This document shows, piece by piece, positions 35,762-44,475 of a DNA stretch of 64,000 bases. The DNA is from Roseiconus nitratireducens (lineage in GTDB: Bacteria; Planctomycetota; Planctomycetia; Pirellulales; Pirellulaceae): assembly GCF_008629675.1 (NCBI RefSeq), contig NZ_VWOX01000002.1, forward strand, positions 496,001 to 560,000, in the 5' to 3' direction. The notes below the pieces were generated by a model. The model was not told the DNA's origin. It ran no database searches and saw only the letters and a program-made list of their open reading frames with translations. Made by a program: the position numbers and the translations under genes. Each line of letters opens with the position of its first letter. The first letter of the stretch is position 1.

Positions 35762-37597
35762 TCACGGCGGCAGGACGAGCCGGAAACAGCATCCCACGCC
35801 ATCGGGCGGATCCAGAATCTTGATCTCACCGCCGTGTTCTCGCATGATCTTCGCGCTGACCGGCAATCCCAAGCCGGTCCCGCGGGCGCCTTTGTTGGAC
35901 TCGAACAACGAAAAGATCTTCTCACGATCTTCCGCCGAGACGCCTCGACCGTTGTCGATCACGTCGACAAACCATCCCAGATCCTGCCGATAGCCGGTAT
36001 GGACGTCGACTTTGGGCGAAGGGGCCTCGCGAACTTGATCGGCCGGAGCATCGGAATCTTGGTCGCGAGATTCAGAAACGGCATCGATCGCGTTGGTCAC
36101 CAGATTCAAGATGGCCTGATGCAGCGCATCGGGATCGAAATGCGCCGTCGGCAGGTCCGGGTCGGACCGGAAGGACAGTTCCACGCCGGACTCAGCAGCG
36201 CGCGTCGCCATCAATTCCACAACGTCTTCGGTGGTCTCGGTCAAATCGGAATCGACTTTCTGGGGCTCCCGTTCTTTAGAAAACGTGAGCATGTCCAATA
36301 CCAAGTTGGAGATTCGTTCTTGGTTTCGGTCCACCATCCCCCATCCGCGCCGCACGGCGTCGGTGTCGTTTCGCTTCAAACCGGATTCGATCAAATAGCT
36401 TCCGCCGCGAATCCCCTGCAAGATATTCTTGATGTGATGTGACAGGGTTGCGATCGTTTGCCCCATCGCCGCCAAGCGTTCGCTCTGCAACAACGCGGAG
36501 TAGTAAAACGTGTCTTCGATTGCCAAAGCCGCCTGATGGCCGATGGCCGTGATCAACCGCAGGTGTTCATCGGTAAAACGATGACTCTTGCCGCGGCGAA
36601 CCATTTGACCGGGCGACGTGTAGGTGTCGATGTAAAGTGCGCCCACGATGTCGTACCGCCCCTGCAGCGGAACGCACAACGCCTCGCGGACACCGCCCTG
36701 GACGATCGACGCCGCCGCATCAAATCGCGCATCGTCCGTCGCGTCACTGGTCCGAACGCCCTCGGCACGCTGCAGCACGTATTCCAGAATGGTGTGGCTG
36801 ATGCTGATCGGACTCTCCGGCTTCGAATCGTCGGCATCGGCCGGGGCGGACTGGCGGTCGCAACGCGCCGCGGGCCGCAACTGGTTGGTTTCATTGTCCC
36901 GCAGCATGATGCAACCACGATCGGCATCGACCCAGTCGAACACCAACCGCAGCACCCGGTTCAGCAATTCGCCCAGGTCATCGGTACGGCCGACGGCCAA
37001 CGCGGTCAGGTACATGACCTCCAGCGACCGATCGCTGTCGGTAAGCGTCTTCAGCGGGGAGTCGGCGAGGACGGACGAGGCTTCGAAAGCATCCGACGGC
37101 AGCGACAAGGCCGTTTTTCTGGGGGACGCGTCTTCGTCCTCGGAATCCCCGGTACCGGTACCGGTACCGGGCAACACCGGACGTTGGGATAGACTTCCCG
37201 AGTGAGAAATGGGACGTGCCAGGGAGGACACGATCCGGCTGGCTTCACCGCCGGTGGTCTGGCGAACGATGTCGACGCCGTGGGCCGCTTCGATGGCGGT
37301 CGGTTGTCCGGTTCCGGTGAAGATCAACAGGGTCCCGCCGATCTCGATCCGGTCGCCGCTGGCCAACAGTTTTTCGGCGACTTCCACCCCATTGATCTGC
37401 GTGCCGTTGCTACTGGACAAGTCCACGAACAGACATTCCCCGTTGTCGTGGACCCGGATTTCCGCGTGACTCCGCGACGCTTCGCTATCGAGTAGCTGGA
37501 CGTCGTTCTGCGTGTCACGTCCGATGCGCACGACGGGACCGCCGAGCACAAAGTGCTTGCCCTGATCTCTCCCCCGAACGACATATAATGAAGCCAT
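35762..37597 (-). CDS. FHA-GAF sensor histidine kinase
   Basis: A 611-residue cytoplasmic kinase with no membrane helix. An FHA domain at about residues 20-90 (VVRIGRDTQNDVQL, SRSHAEI, SSSNGTQING) should bind phosphothreonine. A GAF domain covers about 195-365. The phosphoacceptor region LSHHIKNILQGI (His387) is followed by an ATPase domain with NLVTNAIDA, DNGRG (549-552) and GTGLGL (573-578). The combination links Ser/Thr kinase signalling to a two-component system. Between FHA and GAF is a low-complexity linker encoded by a 6-base repeat. No response regulator gene is next to it. It is divergent from a MoxR gene with 218 bases between. Confidence 0.93.
   Translation of the reverse strand: MASLYVVRGRDQGKHFVLGGPVVRIGRDTQNDVQLLDSEASRSHAEIRVHDNGECLFVDLSSSNGTQINGVEVAEKLLASGDRIEIGGTLLIFTGTGQPTAIEAAHGVDIVRQTTGGEASRIVSSLARPISHSGSLSQRPVLPGTGTGTGDSEDEDASPRKTALSLPSDAFEASSVLADSPLKTLTDSDRSLEVMYLTALAVGRTDDLGELLNRVLRLVFDWVDADRGCIMLRDNETNQLRPAARCDRQSAPADADDSKPESPISISHTILEYVLQRAEGVRTSDATDDARFDAAASIVQGGVREALCVPLQGRYDIVGALYIDTYTSPGQMVRRGKSHRFTDEHLRLITAIGHQAALAIEDTFYYSALLQSERLAAMGQTIATLSHHIKNILQGIRGGSYLIESGLKRNDTDAVRRGWGMVDRNQERISNLVLDMLTFSKEREPQKVDSDLTETTEDVVELMATRAAESGVELSFRSDPDLPTAHFDPDALHQAILNLVTNAIDAVSESRDQDSDAPADQVREAPSPKVDVHTGYRQDLGWFVDVIDNGRGVSAEDREKIFSLFESNKGARGTGLGLPVSAKIMREHGGEIKILDPPDGVGCCFRLVLPP
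37149..37170. repeat. Hexanucleotide tandem repeat inside the kinase gene
   Basis: Three and two-thirds copies of CCGGTA in tandem. On the coding strand this gives the alternating Gly-Thr linker PGTGTGTGD between the FHA and GAF domains. A unit of six bases changes length without breaking the frame. Confidence 0.8.
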
Positions 37598-37815
37598 GAC
37601 CCAAAGATACGCCAGCGCCGTGTATGATGAAACTGTGGCGGGAATTGTCCCATGGAAACCTTGTCGCCGCCACCGGACCGCGCAGCCACCGGACAGCGCA
37701 GCCGCCCGCCAGCCCCGCTGGCCTGACCGTTCCGCCTAAATCCTGGCACGGCCGTGCAGAGACCGCCTGGCCGATCTTGCCCCTTCTTTGCGACTTCCAA
37801 AGGTACATTGCCGCA

Positions 37816-38862
37816 ATGGTCCAACCGCCGCCGATCGAACCGAATTTGAACCAGTTGGGTGAAGATGACGCCGCCAAGGCGGCGCAATTGGTCAAGGCAT
37901 GCAGCGCGATCCGCGAACAGGTGGGCCGCGTTGTCGTCGGTCAGGACGAAGTCATCGAACAGTTACTGATCGCGATCCTTTCCCGCGGACATTGTTTGCT
38001 GGAAGGCGTTCCCGGTCTGGCCAAGACCCTGATGATTCGGACCTTGGCCGATTCGATGCACCTGCGTTTTCACCGAATCCAATTCACACCGGATTTGATG
38101 CCCGGCGACATCACGGGAACCGACATCATTCAAGAAGATCCGGAAACCGGAAGGAGAAAGCTGCTGTTCGAACCGGGACCGGTCTTCACGCAAATGCTGC
38201 TGGCCGATGAAATCAACCGAACCCCGCCCAAAACGCAAGCGGCATTGCTGGAGGCGATGCAGGAGCACGAAGTCACCGCGGGCGGCAAGACGTACGCGTT
38301 GGAAGAACCCTTCTTCGTACTCGCGACGCAAAACCCGATTGAACAGGAGGGCACGTACCCGCTTCCCGAAGCGCAGCGCGACCGGTTCTTGTTCCACGTC
38401 GTCGTGGACTATCCCAGTCGCGAGGAGGAATCGGAAATCGTCGATCGCACCACGTCCACGTTCGACGCCGCGGTCGACGCGGTCGTCAGCGGCCAGCAGA
38501 TCATCGAGTTCCAGAAACTGGTCCGCCGCGTCCCCCTGCCACCACACGTGAAGGAGTGGGTCCTGGACGCGGTCCGTGCCGTTCGGCCCGCCGATCCGCA
38601 ATGCGCCAGCTGGGCCAAGGAACTGGTGGAATGGGGTCCCGGCCCGCGGGCCAGCCAACAGTTGGTGTTGGCTTCCAAGGCCCGCGCGCTGATGCACGGA
38701 CGGCCGCACGTCAGGATCGACGACGTCCAGACATTGGCCTTGCCCGTTCTGCGACACCGCATTGTGCCCACGTTTGCCGCAGAAGCCGACGGGATCACCG
38801 TCGACGATTTGATCAAGCGATTGGTGAAAGATTTGACGCCCAAACCTTCGTCAAAACTGTAA
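37816..38862 (+). CDS. MoxR family AAA+ ATPase
   Basis: A 348-residue AAA+ ATPase of the MoxR class, which acts as a chaperone in assembling or activating other complexes. Walker A is GVPGLAKT (64-71), Walker B is LLADEINR (Asp131, Glu132), followed by the sensor [19 protein letters not shown] and [12 protein letters not shown], all typical. MoxR genes are generally followed by DUF58 and von Willebrand A domain genes; here the next gene is mtnA on the other strand, so those partners are absent locally. The ATG at 37816 matches the family start; the open frame extends farther upstream without similarity. Confidence 0.94.
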   Translation: MVQPPPIEPNLNQLGEDDAAKAAQLVKACSAIREQVGRVVVGQDEVIEQLLIAILSRGHCLLEGVPGLAKTLMIRTLADSMHLRFHRIQFTPDLMPGDITGTDIIQEDPETGRRKLLFEPGPVFTQMLLADEINRTPPKTQAALLEAMQEHEVTAGGKTYALEEPFFVLATQNPIEQEGTYPLPEAQRDRFLFHVVVDYPSREEESEIVDRTTSTFDAAVDAVVSGQQIIEFQKLVRRVPLPPHVKEWVLDAVRAVRPADPQCASWAKELVEWGPGPRASQQLVLASKARALMHGRPHVRIDDVQTLALPVLRHRIVPTFAAEADGITVDDLIKRLVKDLTPKPSSKL

Positions 38863-38913
38863 CCCGCGCCACTCGCATTCCGGTGGGCACACCGGATTTT
38901 GAATTGCTGGGCG

Positions 38914-39966
38914 TCACTTCGAGACGGCATTTGGCCGTCGATCGGCCGAGCGAAAATGCTCCGCCACGCTGTTCTGATCCGGACGCCGGATCACGCCCCG
39001 CTCGGTGATGATTGCCGCAATCAGCTCCGCCGGCGTCACATCAAACGCCGGATTCAGGACGCCAGCGGCGTCAGGGACGATCTGCACGTCGCCCACACAC
39101 GCCACCTCGTCGCGATGACGTTGCTCGATCGGGATTTCGTCGCCGGAGGGCAGCGTCAAATCGAACGTATTTGTTGGGGCGGCAACGTACATCGGCAGGC
39201 CGTGGTGCTTTGCCAGGACGGCGACCGAGTACGTACCGATCTTGTTCGCCACGTCCCCGGCTGCTGAGATCCGATCGGCACCCACGATGACGGCATCGAT
39301 CTTTCCCTGACGCATCAACGAACCGGCGGTCGAGTCGGTGATGACCGTGACCGCGACGCCGGCCTGGGATAGTTCCCAAGCCGTCAAGCGACCGCCCTGA
39401 AGCAACGGACGCGTCTCGTCAGCAAACACGTGGGGCGCCTTCTGATCGCGATGCAGATGATAGATCGGCGCCAACGCGGTACCCCAAGTCGACGTCGCCA
39501 GCCCCCCGGCGTTGCAATGGGTCAGCACGTTGCGGCACGCTGCCAGCAAGGGTGCTCCGTGCTCACCGATCTGGTGGCACATCTGTCGATCCTCTTCGTG
39601 GATCTGGTGCGCCTCGGCCCGCAAAGCCTCTTTCAGATCCGCCGTTTCAGTGTCGTCGACGATCCGCCGCATGCGATCGAGGGCCCAAAACAGGTTGACG
39701 GCGGTTGGACGGCTGGTCGCAAGATATTCGATCGCCTGACGGTAGCGTTCCTTGTCGGCCGGTTCGTCCTGCGGCACGGCCAGGCAGACGCCGTAACCGG
39801 CCGCGATACCAATCGCGGGAGCCCCGCGGACCACCAGGCGGCGGATCGCGTCGTGGACCTGATCGACGTTCGTGCAGGTCAGCTCGGTCAGCGTATCCGG
39901 CAGTCGCGTCTGGTCGATCAGAATCAGCGAATCACCGGCAAAGCGGAGGGTTTCGGGCGCGGCCAT
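38914..39966 (-). CDS. mtnA: S-methyl-5-thioribose-1-phosphate isomerase
   Basis: A 350-residue enzyme of the methionine salvage pathway that converts methylthioribose 1-phosphate to methylthioribulose 1-phosphate. Catalytic Cys151 is in LTHCNAGGLATSTWGTAL and Asp231 in VIVGADRISAAGDVANKIGT; the N-terminal VVRGAPAIGIAAGYG is also conserved. This differs from the related eIF2B subunits by having both catalytic residues. I start at the ATG at 39966; an ATG at 39975 is possible. No other salvage genes are next to it. It is convergent with MoxR and divergent from the prepilin peptidase gene. Confidence 0.96.
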   Translation of the reverse strand: MAAPETLRFAGDSLILIDQTRLPDTLTELTCTNVDQVHDAIRRLVVRGAPAIGIAAGYGVCLAVPQDEPADKERYRQAIEYLATSRPTAVNLFWALDRMRRIVDDTETADLKEALRAEAHQIHEEDRQMCHQIGEHGAPLLAACRNVLTHCNAGGLATSTWGTALAPIYHLHRDQKAPHVFADETRPLLQGGRLTAWELSQAGVAVTVITDSTAGSLMRQGKIDAVIVGADRISAAGDVANKIGTYSVAVLAKHHGLPMYVAAPTNTFDLTLPSGDEIPIEQRHRDEVACVGDVQIVPDAAGVLNPAFDVTPAELIAAIITERGVIRRPDQNSVAEHFRSADRRPNAVSK

Positions 39967-40134
39967 GGGATGCATTCGGCAAGTGGGGGTTCCTGTTTCG
40001 TCCCGTACATTAAACAATGTGCGGCCGGTGGCGCTAATGACGTCGCGGGTCAGCCGCTCCGCCGCCCGCGAAACCGCGACGAATGGAACTCCCGTTCCCT
40101 GCCCCTTTTCTGTTCTGTCTCGAGTGAAGAATCG

Positions 40135-41388
40135 TTGATCAACTTCTGGATTTCGCTGCCGCTCGAACTGCGATTGGCCTTGCTGTCCATCATCGGGATG
40201 GTGCTGGCAGCGGCATCCAACCACGCGATTTACCGATACTGCTGGTTTCCGCGACCGATCGATCCCTGGGGAAAACCGGACGCTCAGGCCGCCCCGCGGA
40301 AACCGACCGATCGCGTGCCGATCCTTGGCTGGTTCGCCTTGCGCCGTGAATCGCCAGTTCACGGCCGCGGATTCTGGATCCGCCCGATGTTGATCGAGGT
40401 CGCGATGGCGATCGGGATCCCTGCGCTTTATTGGTTTGAGACCCAAACCGGTGCATTGCTTCCGATCGGCATGCGAATCCCGGCGTCGATCCAAGCGTTC
40501 GAGCCTTGGGCGACAACCATCTTTGCGTCGCACCTGGTGCTGGTCACCCTGATGGTCGTCGCGACATTCATCGACTTTGACGAGCAAACGATTCCGGACC
40601 TGGTGACTGTGCCGGGCACACTGATGGCACTGACCTTTGCCGCCGTGTCAGTCTTCGTGTTTTTGCCCGCGACCACGTCCACCGGTTCCCGTCCGGTCAC
40701 TTTTGAATTGCCCTTTTTGCTCGCACCGAAATGGTTCGGGCCCCAGGGCTGGTGGACCGGTGCGGGGATTTGGACCTTGTGGTGTTTCGCGTTGGCCGAC
40801 CGCCGACTGATTTTGCGACGCGGGTTGGCCAAGGCGATTGAATTCTTCTTTGCCGGACTGGTCCGACACCGTACCTGGATGCTGCTGCTTGGCATGTGGG
40901 TCGCCGGATTGGTGTCGATCCGCGTCGTGTTCGGCATCGGTGGCCAGCCTTGGTTGGGCCTGCTTTCGTCGCTGATCGGACTCGGGATCGGTGGCGGCGT
41001 CGTGTGGGCGATTCGGATCGTGGCCAGCGCAGCGATGCGGGTTGAAGCCCTGGGTTTTGGCGATGTGACGCTGATGTGCATGATCGGAGCGTTTCTGGGC
41101 TGGCAGGGCGCGATCTTGGGATTCTTCCTGGCCCCGATCGCGGCCGTCCTGATCGTCCTGGTTTATTTCATCATCACGCGTGAGTCTCGGGTCCCCTTCG
41201 GCCCCTATCTGTGCCTGGGCACCCTGCTGACGATTCTGATGTGGGATCCGTTGTTCAACGGCTGGTTTCTGACCAGTTTGGCGATTTTGGGACCGGTGCT
41301 GCTGTGGTTGTTCGTCGCGTTGACCGGAATGACCGGAGCGATCTTGTTCATCTGGCGTTTGATCAAGGAGCGATTCATCACCGGATGA
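40135..41388 (+). CDS. Prepilin peptidase family (A24) membrane protein, divergent
   Basis: A polytopic membrane protein of 417 residues with the two aspartates of type IV prepilin peptidases: Asp147 in ATFIDFDEQTIPDLVTVPG and Asp310 in ALGFGDVTLMCMIGAFLGWQ. These enzymes cut the leader peptides of type IV pilins and pseudopilins. The N-terminal region keeps the trace NHAIYRYCWF but lacks the CXXC pairs of the N-methyltransferase-type domain, and the region between the two aspartates is enlarged by a long membrane-rich segment. The start is uncertain: a TTG at 40135 gives the full first helix, while an ATG at 40198 shortens it. No pilin genes are next to it. Confidence 0.85.
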   Translation: MINFWISLPLELRLALLSIIGMVLAAASNHAIYRYCWFPRPIDPWGKPDAQAAPRKPTDRVPILGWFALRRESPVHGRGFWIRPMLIEVAMAIGIPALYWFETQTGALLPIGMRIPASIQAFEPWATTIFASHLVLVTLMVVATFIDFDEQTIPDLVTVPGTLMALTFAAVSVFVFLPATTSTGSRPVTFELPFLLAPKWFGPQGWWTGAGIWTLWCFALADRRLILRRGLAKAIEFFFAGLVRHRTWMLLLGMWVAGLVSIRVVFGIGGQPWLGLLSSLIGLGIGGGVVWAIRIVASAAMRVEALGFGDVTLMCMIGAFLGWQGAILGFFLAPIAAVLIVLVYFIITRESRVPFGPYLCLGTLLTILMWDPLFNGWFLTSLAILGPVLLWLFVALTGMTGAILFIWRLIKERFITG

Positions 41389-41474
41389 TCCGGGGGTGTT
41401 TGCGTTACAATAATGTCAGTGCCGCAACGGAGAATGAGGCCGATCGCCGGCACGTCTTTCCTACGAATTCGAAA

Positions 41475-42263
41475 ATGGTTGATTTAGCAATGAAGCGTTT
41501 CAAACCGTGTTACACCCGTCACACCGACCTCTCTGGCCTGGCCGCCAGATCGCTTCGCATTTTGTTCTGCGCCGGATTTGCGATGCTGCTCGGGTGTTCC
41601 GAAGTCAACATTGAGAGCGATGTCCCGGTGACGCAAGCGGCTGCGGGGGTCGATTCGTTGGAAACTCCGGCGACATCGGCGACCGCGGAAGGGGAAACGA
41701 CGTCCCAGCCGGAGGCCGAAGCAACCGCCGCGACCAAACCGGCTGGCCCCAAAACGGATTCGGCCGAGTCCGAGAAAGAACCAAGTCCGACCGCGAACAA
41801 GGAGACCAAGTCGATGGCAAGCGATGCGAAACAACAGGAATCCCAGCTGGTCGAAAACTACAACGAGCTGACACGCGACGCGGCCTACGTGATCTTGAAC
41901 AAGGGAACCGAACCTCCGGGGCCCGGCGGCTACACGATGACCAAGGACCCGGGAACGTACATCTGTCGTCAATGCAACGCTCGGCTGTATCGCAGCAAAG
42001 ACAAGTTTGAAAGTCACTGCGGCTGGCCGAGCTTTGACGATGAGATTGAGGGGGCGGTTCGTCGTGAAACGGATGCCGACGGTTTTCGCACCGAAATCCT
42101 GTGCGCCAACTGCGGGGGACACCTCGGGCACGTTTTCGAAGGCGAGAAGTTTACTGCCAAAGATACTCGTCACTGCGTCAATTCGATTTCCATGAAATTC
42201 ATTCCCGAGGGAAAAGAATTGCCGCCCAAATTGGTCCTGAAAGAAAAGGCGAAGGAAGAGTAG
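41475..42263 (+). CDS. msrB: Peptide-methionine (R)-S-oxide reductase, lipoprotein form
   Basis: A 262-residue MsrB that reduces the R form of methionine sulfoxide in damaged proteins. Zinc-binding pairs are Cys164/Cys167 (CRQCNARLY) and Cys210/Cys213 (CANCGGHLGHVF), and the catalytic Cys234 is in RHCVNSISMKF, so the domain is complete. Unlike the usual cytosolic enzyme it starts with a signal and lipobox AMLLGC (Cys41), then about 75 residues of Ala/Thr/Ser/Glu-rich linker. This places it outside the cytoplasm, attached to a membrane. An ATG at 41490 is an alternative start. The frame before 41475 belongs to the preceding gene's region and has no similarity. Confidence 0.94.
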   Translation: MVDLAMKRFKPCYTRHTDLSGLAARSLRILFCAGFAMLLGCSEVNIESDVPVTQAAAGVDSLETPATSATAEGETTSQPEAEATAATKPAGPKTDSAESEKEPSPTANKETKSMASDAKQQESQLVENYNELTRDAAYVILNKGTEPPGPGGYTMTKDPGTYICRQCNARLYRSKDKFESHCGWPSFDDEIEGAVRRETDADGFRTEILCANCGGHLGHVFEGEKFTAKDTRHCVNSISMKFIPEGKELPPKLVLKEKAKEE

Positions 42264-42457
42264 CGGCCGCTTTTTGCCGCAAACGCTGCGGTTTTTGACC
42301 CCGACGGCGTTCCGCCGGGGCGCGCCCCGTTGTGGGGACCGATGGTGCCTGGACGTTTGGGCCGGCCTCTTCCGGCATGCTAGGATTGGTAGCGCGTCGA
42401 TCGTTTCGTCGCTCGCCCGATCCGGTATCTGCAATCGTCCTCGCCCCCGGAGCCGAA

Positions 42458-43579
42458 ATGAAGAAGCGTTTCGACAAATCGGCTTGGTTGCGATGGTTCG
42501 CCGGACGCAACGAAGTGTTGATGTTCACGCTGTCGGTGCTGTACCTGGCAGGCGTGGCGTTTCTGATCGTCTTCTGGGTCGATGTCCCCGCGCTTCTGGA
42601 GCGCGCCCGCGGACTGGTTGATCCAAAGCACTTGGCCGACAGCGACTGGTTGCTGGACATGCCAAGTCGATTGGACCGGGTGGTGCTGGTCATGATGGCC
42701 GGCATCTGGCTGGTCGTGATCGCCGAAGCGGTGGCCCACTGGTTGACGCGGCCTTGGAATCGATCCACGCGACGACAGCATTGGTGCAGCCTGCTGTTCT
42801 GCCTGTGCCCGGCACTTCGCATGGGGGCCAGGAGCCCCGAAATGCACGGGCGCATTTGGCTTCCCGGGTTGGGTTGGCGACAAAGTGGTCAACGGTTGCA
42901 GCGACAGCTGGAACGTCACTTCAGCGTCCCAATGATGGCCATCGCGTTGATGATCATGCCGATCCTGATCATCGAGTTCTTCTTGAAAGACCAGGTGGCC
43001 GCCTACGCTTGGCTGCGCGCTCTGCTGCACTTCGCGACAGGACTGATCTGGTTCGCCTTCGCCGCTGAGTTCATTCTGATGATCTCGGTTGCCGAAAAGA
43101 AACTCGACTATTGCAAGCGGCATTGGTTGGACCTGGCCATCATCGTGCTGCCGTTTGTCTCGTTCTTGCGATCGCTCAGCCTGGCCCAAACGATGCGGCT
43201 GACCCAGGTGATGCGGATCCAACAGTTGACCAATCTGGCCAGAGCGTACCGGCTGCGGGGGACAGCACTGAAAGCGTTTCGCGTCTTGGTGCTGTTTGAT
43301 TTGCACGAGCGGATTCTCCGCGTCAGCGACGAGAAACGCATCGAAAAGCTGGAGAAGAAATTGGGTGAGCTTGAAAGGGAGCGTCGAGTCCTGCGACAGA
43401 AGATTGCAAAGCTGAAACTGAAATCCGACGATCCTTCCGATCCGGGGGAGCAGGCTTGCCTGGTACCGGACGGCGTTTCAAACTCCGCCGACCAGCGTAA
43501 CGACCAGCCGGATGACCCGACGGTGACCACCCGCCAGGTGAGTCCAAACTCTCCCTGCCTGAATCAATCCACTGCCTGA
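42458..43579 (+). CDS. Voltage-sensor-like membrane protein with C-terminal coiled coil
   Basis: A 373-residue membrane protein. Two helices lie near the N-terminus (about 21-40 and 76-95), followed by a four-helix set at 157-175, 187-211, 222-236 and 238-267. The last helix has polar or charged residues every third position: Arg238, Ser, Gln, Arg247, Gln, Arg253, Gln, Asn, Arg262, Arg265, like an S4 segment. The preceding helices have the usual counter-charges, Glu204 (FAAEFIL) and Asp225 (HWLDLAIIVLPF). No pore helix or potassium filter (TVGYG) follows; instead residues 288-322 form a coiled coil (RIEKLEKKLGELERERRV). The fold assignment is inference from this pattern. It could be a voltage-sensor-only protein or a channel-like subunit. 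Confidence 0.75.
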   Translation: MKKRFDKSAWLRWFAGRNEVLMFTLSVLYLAGVAFLIVFWVDVPALLERARGLVDPKHLADSDWLLDMPSRLDRVVLVMMAGIWLVVIAEAVAHWLTRPWNRSTRRQHWCSLLFCLCPALRMGARSPEMHGRIWLPGLGWRQSGQRLQRQLERHFSVPMMAIALMIMPILIIEFFLKDQVAAYAWLRALLHFATGLIWFAFAAEFILMISVAEKKLDYCKRHWLDLAIIVLPFVSFLRSLSLAQTMRLTQVMRIQQLTNLARAYRLRGTALKAFRVLVLFDLHERILRVSDEKRIEKLEKKLGELERERRVLRQKIAKLKLKSDDPSDPGEQACLVPDGVSNSADQRNDQPDDPTVTTRQVSPNSPCLNQSTA

Positions 43580-43927
43580 AATAGCGTGACCGGCCACCGC
43601 CGCTAGCTGGCTCATCCAGTCAGAATTTGTGACCCGCGTTTCGCCACTTCACCCTCCCGCTCGGAGGTCGTGCAGTTTTCTGAGTCGGCAAATGACGTGT
43701 TTTTTGAGATCACCCTCCCTCCGGGAGGGTCAAAGGTGAGGCACGAGCCTTTGGGGAGGGTGTCTACGACAACCAGATGAAATCAAGCATGTCCGCAATG
43801 CCCCTCCCCGCGTCGTCGCGGGGCTCCTCCGCGACCCTCCCGCTCGCGGGAGGGTGAACCAGAGAACGCCTGACATTGGACATTGATCGCTAGATCGAGC
43901 TCTGCGGAATTGTCCCACAAAAGCAGC
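43580..43927. other. Intergenic region with MITE-like repeat copy B
   Basis: About 350 bases between convergent genes. Most of it is the dispersed repeat at 43709-43856 and its upstream extension from about 43649, which begins with another arm, TCACCCTCCCGCTCGGAGG. No gene is supported. Confidence 0.5.
43709..43856 (+). repeat. MITE-like dispersed repeat, copy B
   Basis: A 148-base element starting ATCACCCTCCCTCC and ending in the inverted CGGGAGGGTGA. It matches the reverse complement of 29215-29360, including the central GGCACGAGCCTTTGGGGAGG and the palindrome CCCCGCGTCGTCGCGGGG. Similarity to copy A continues about 35 bases upstream (CTGAGTCGGCAAATGACGTG against CCGAGTCAGTAAAAGACTTG). Confidence 0.75.
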
Positions 43928-44392
43928 TCACGCCGATCGCCGTGTCGTCGATTCGCTCGGTTCCCACTGGGTGCCCTGGTCTTGCCGGTGGGTGGCACGT
44001 CGCCTGAGTGCGGTTCGCAGCAGCAGGTACACGGCGATCGCCGTCACCGTTCCCGCGACGTCGGCAAGAAAATCTCGCACATCGGTCGTTCGACCGACTG
44101 AAAACGCCTGCGTCAATTCATCGATCGCCGCATACAGGGCCAAGCCACCGGCGATCTTGGCGAATCGGCGGACCGTTCCCCGGCGATCGTTGGGTGAGGA
44201 CTGGGTGGCATAGCAGCAAAGCAAAGACAGCAGAAAGAAACCGCTGAAATGCAGGACTTTGTCGTTGATCTGCGGTCCCACGGCACGTCCGGCCGGCAGG
44301 TGCGTCCCGACGAAAAGCGTCAGCCAATACAGCCCGACCACGATGACGCCGAGGCGAATGCCGAGTATCGTGATGCCTGTGATGGGACGCAT
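43928..44392 (-). CDS. VanZ family membrane protein
   Basis: A 154-residue protein with four predicted membrane helices. VanZ features are NDKVLHFSGFFLLSLL (the conserved Lys-His in the second helix) and the AIDELTQAFSVGRTTDVRDFLADVAGT block, where the Glu, Gln and Asp positions define the family. VanZ proteins are found in many bacteria and have no established reaction; teicoplanin resistance is known only for the original member, so resistance should not be assumed here. The ATG at 44392 is preferred; the frame is open to 44449. It is divergent from the DUF1080-like gene with 83 bases between. Confidence 0.9.
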   Translation of the reverse strand: MRPITGITILGIRLGVIVVGLYWLTLFVGTHLPAGRAVGPQINDKVLHFSGFFLLSLLCCYATQSSPNDRRGTVRRFAKIAGGLALYAAIDELTQAFSVGRTTDVRDFLADVAGTVTAIAVYLLLRTALRRRATHRQDQGTQWEPSESTTRRSA

Positions 44393-44475
44393 GTGCGAGC
44401 CTGAGTCCGCGTGATCAGAATGGCCGTGACCGTCCACGACACTATGCAATCTGTCGGCAGTCTGAGGAACCCACT

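Noticed and set aside
43928..44392. Antibiotic resistance role for the VanZ-like gene
   Set aside because: There is no vanHAX-type gene nearby and most VanZ family members have no known link to resistance.
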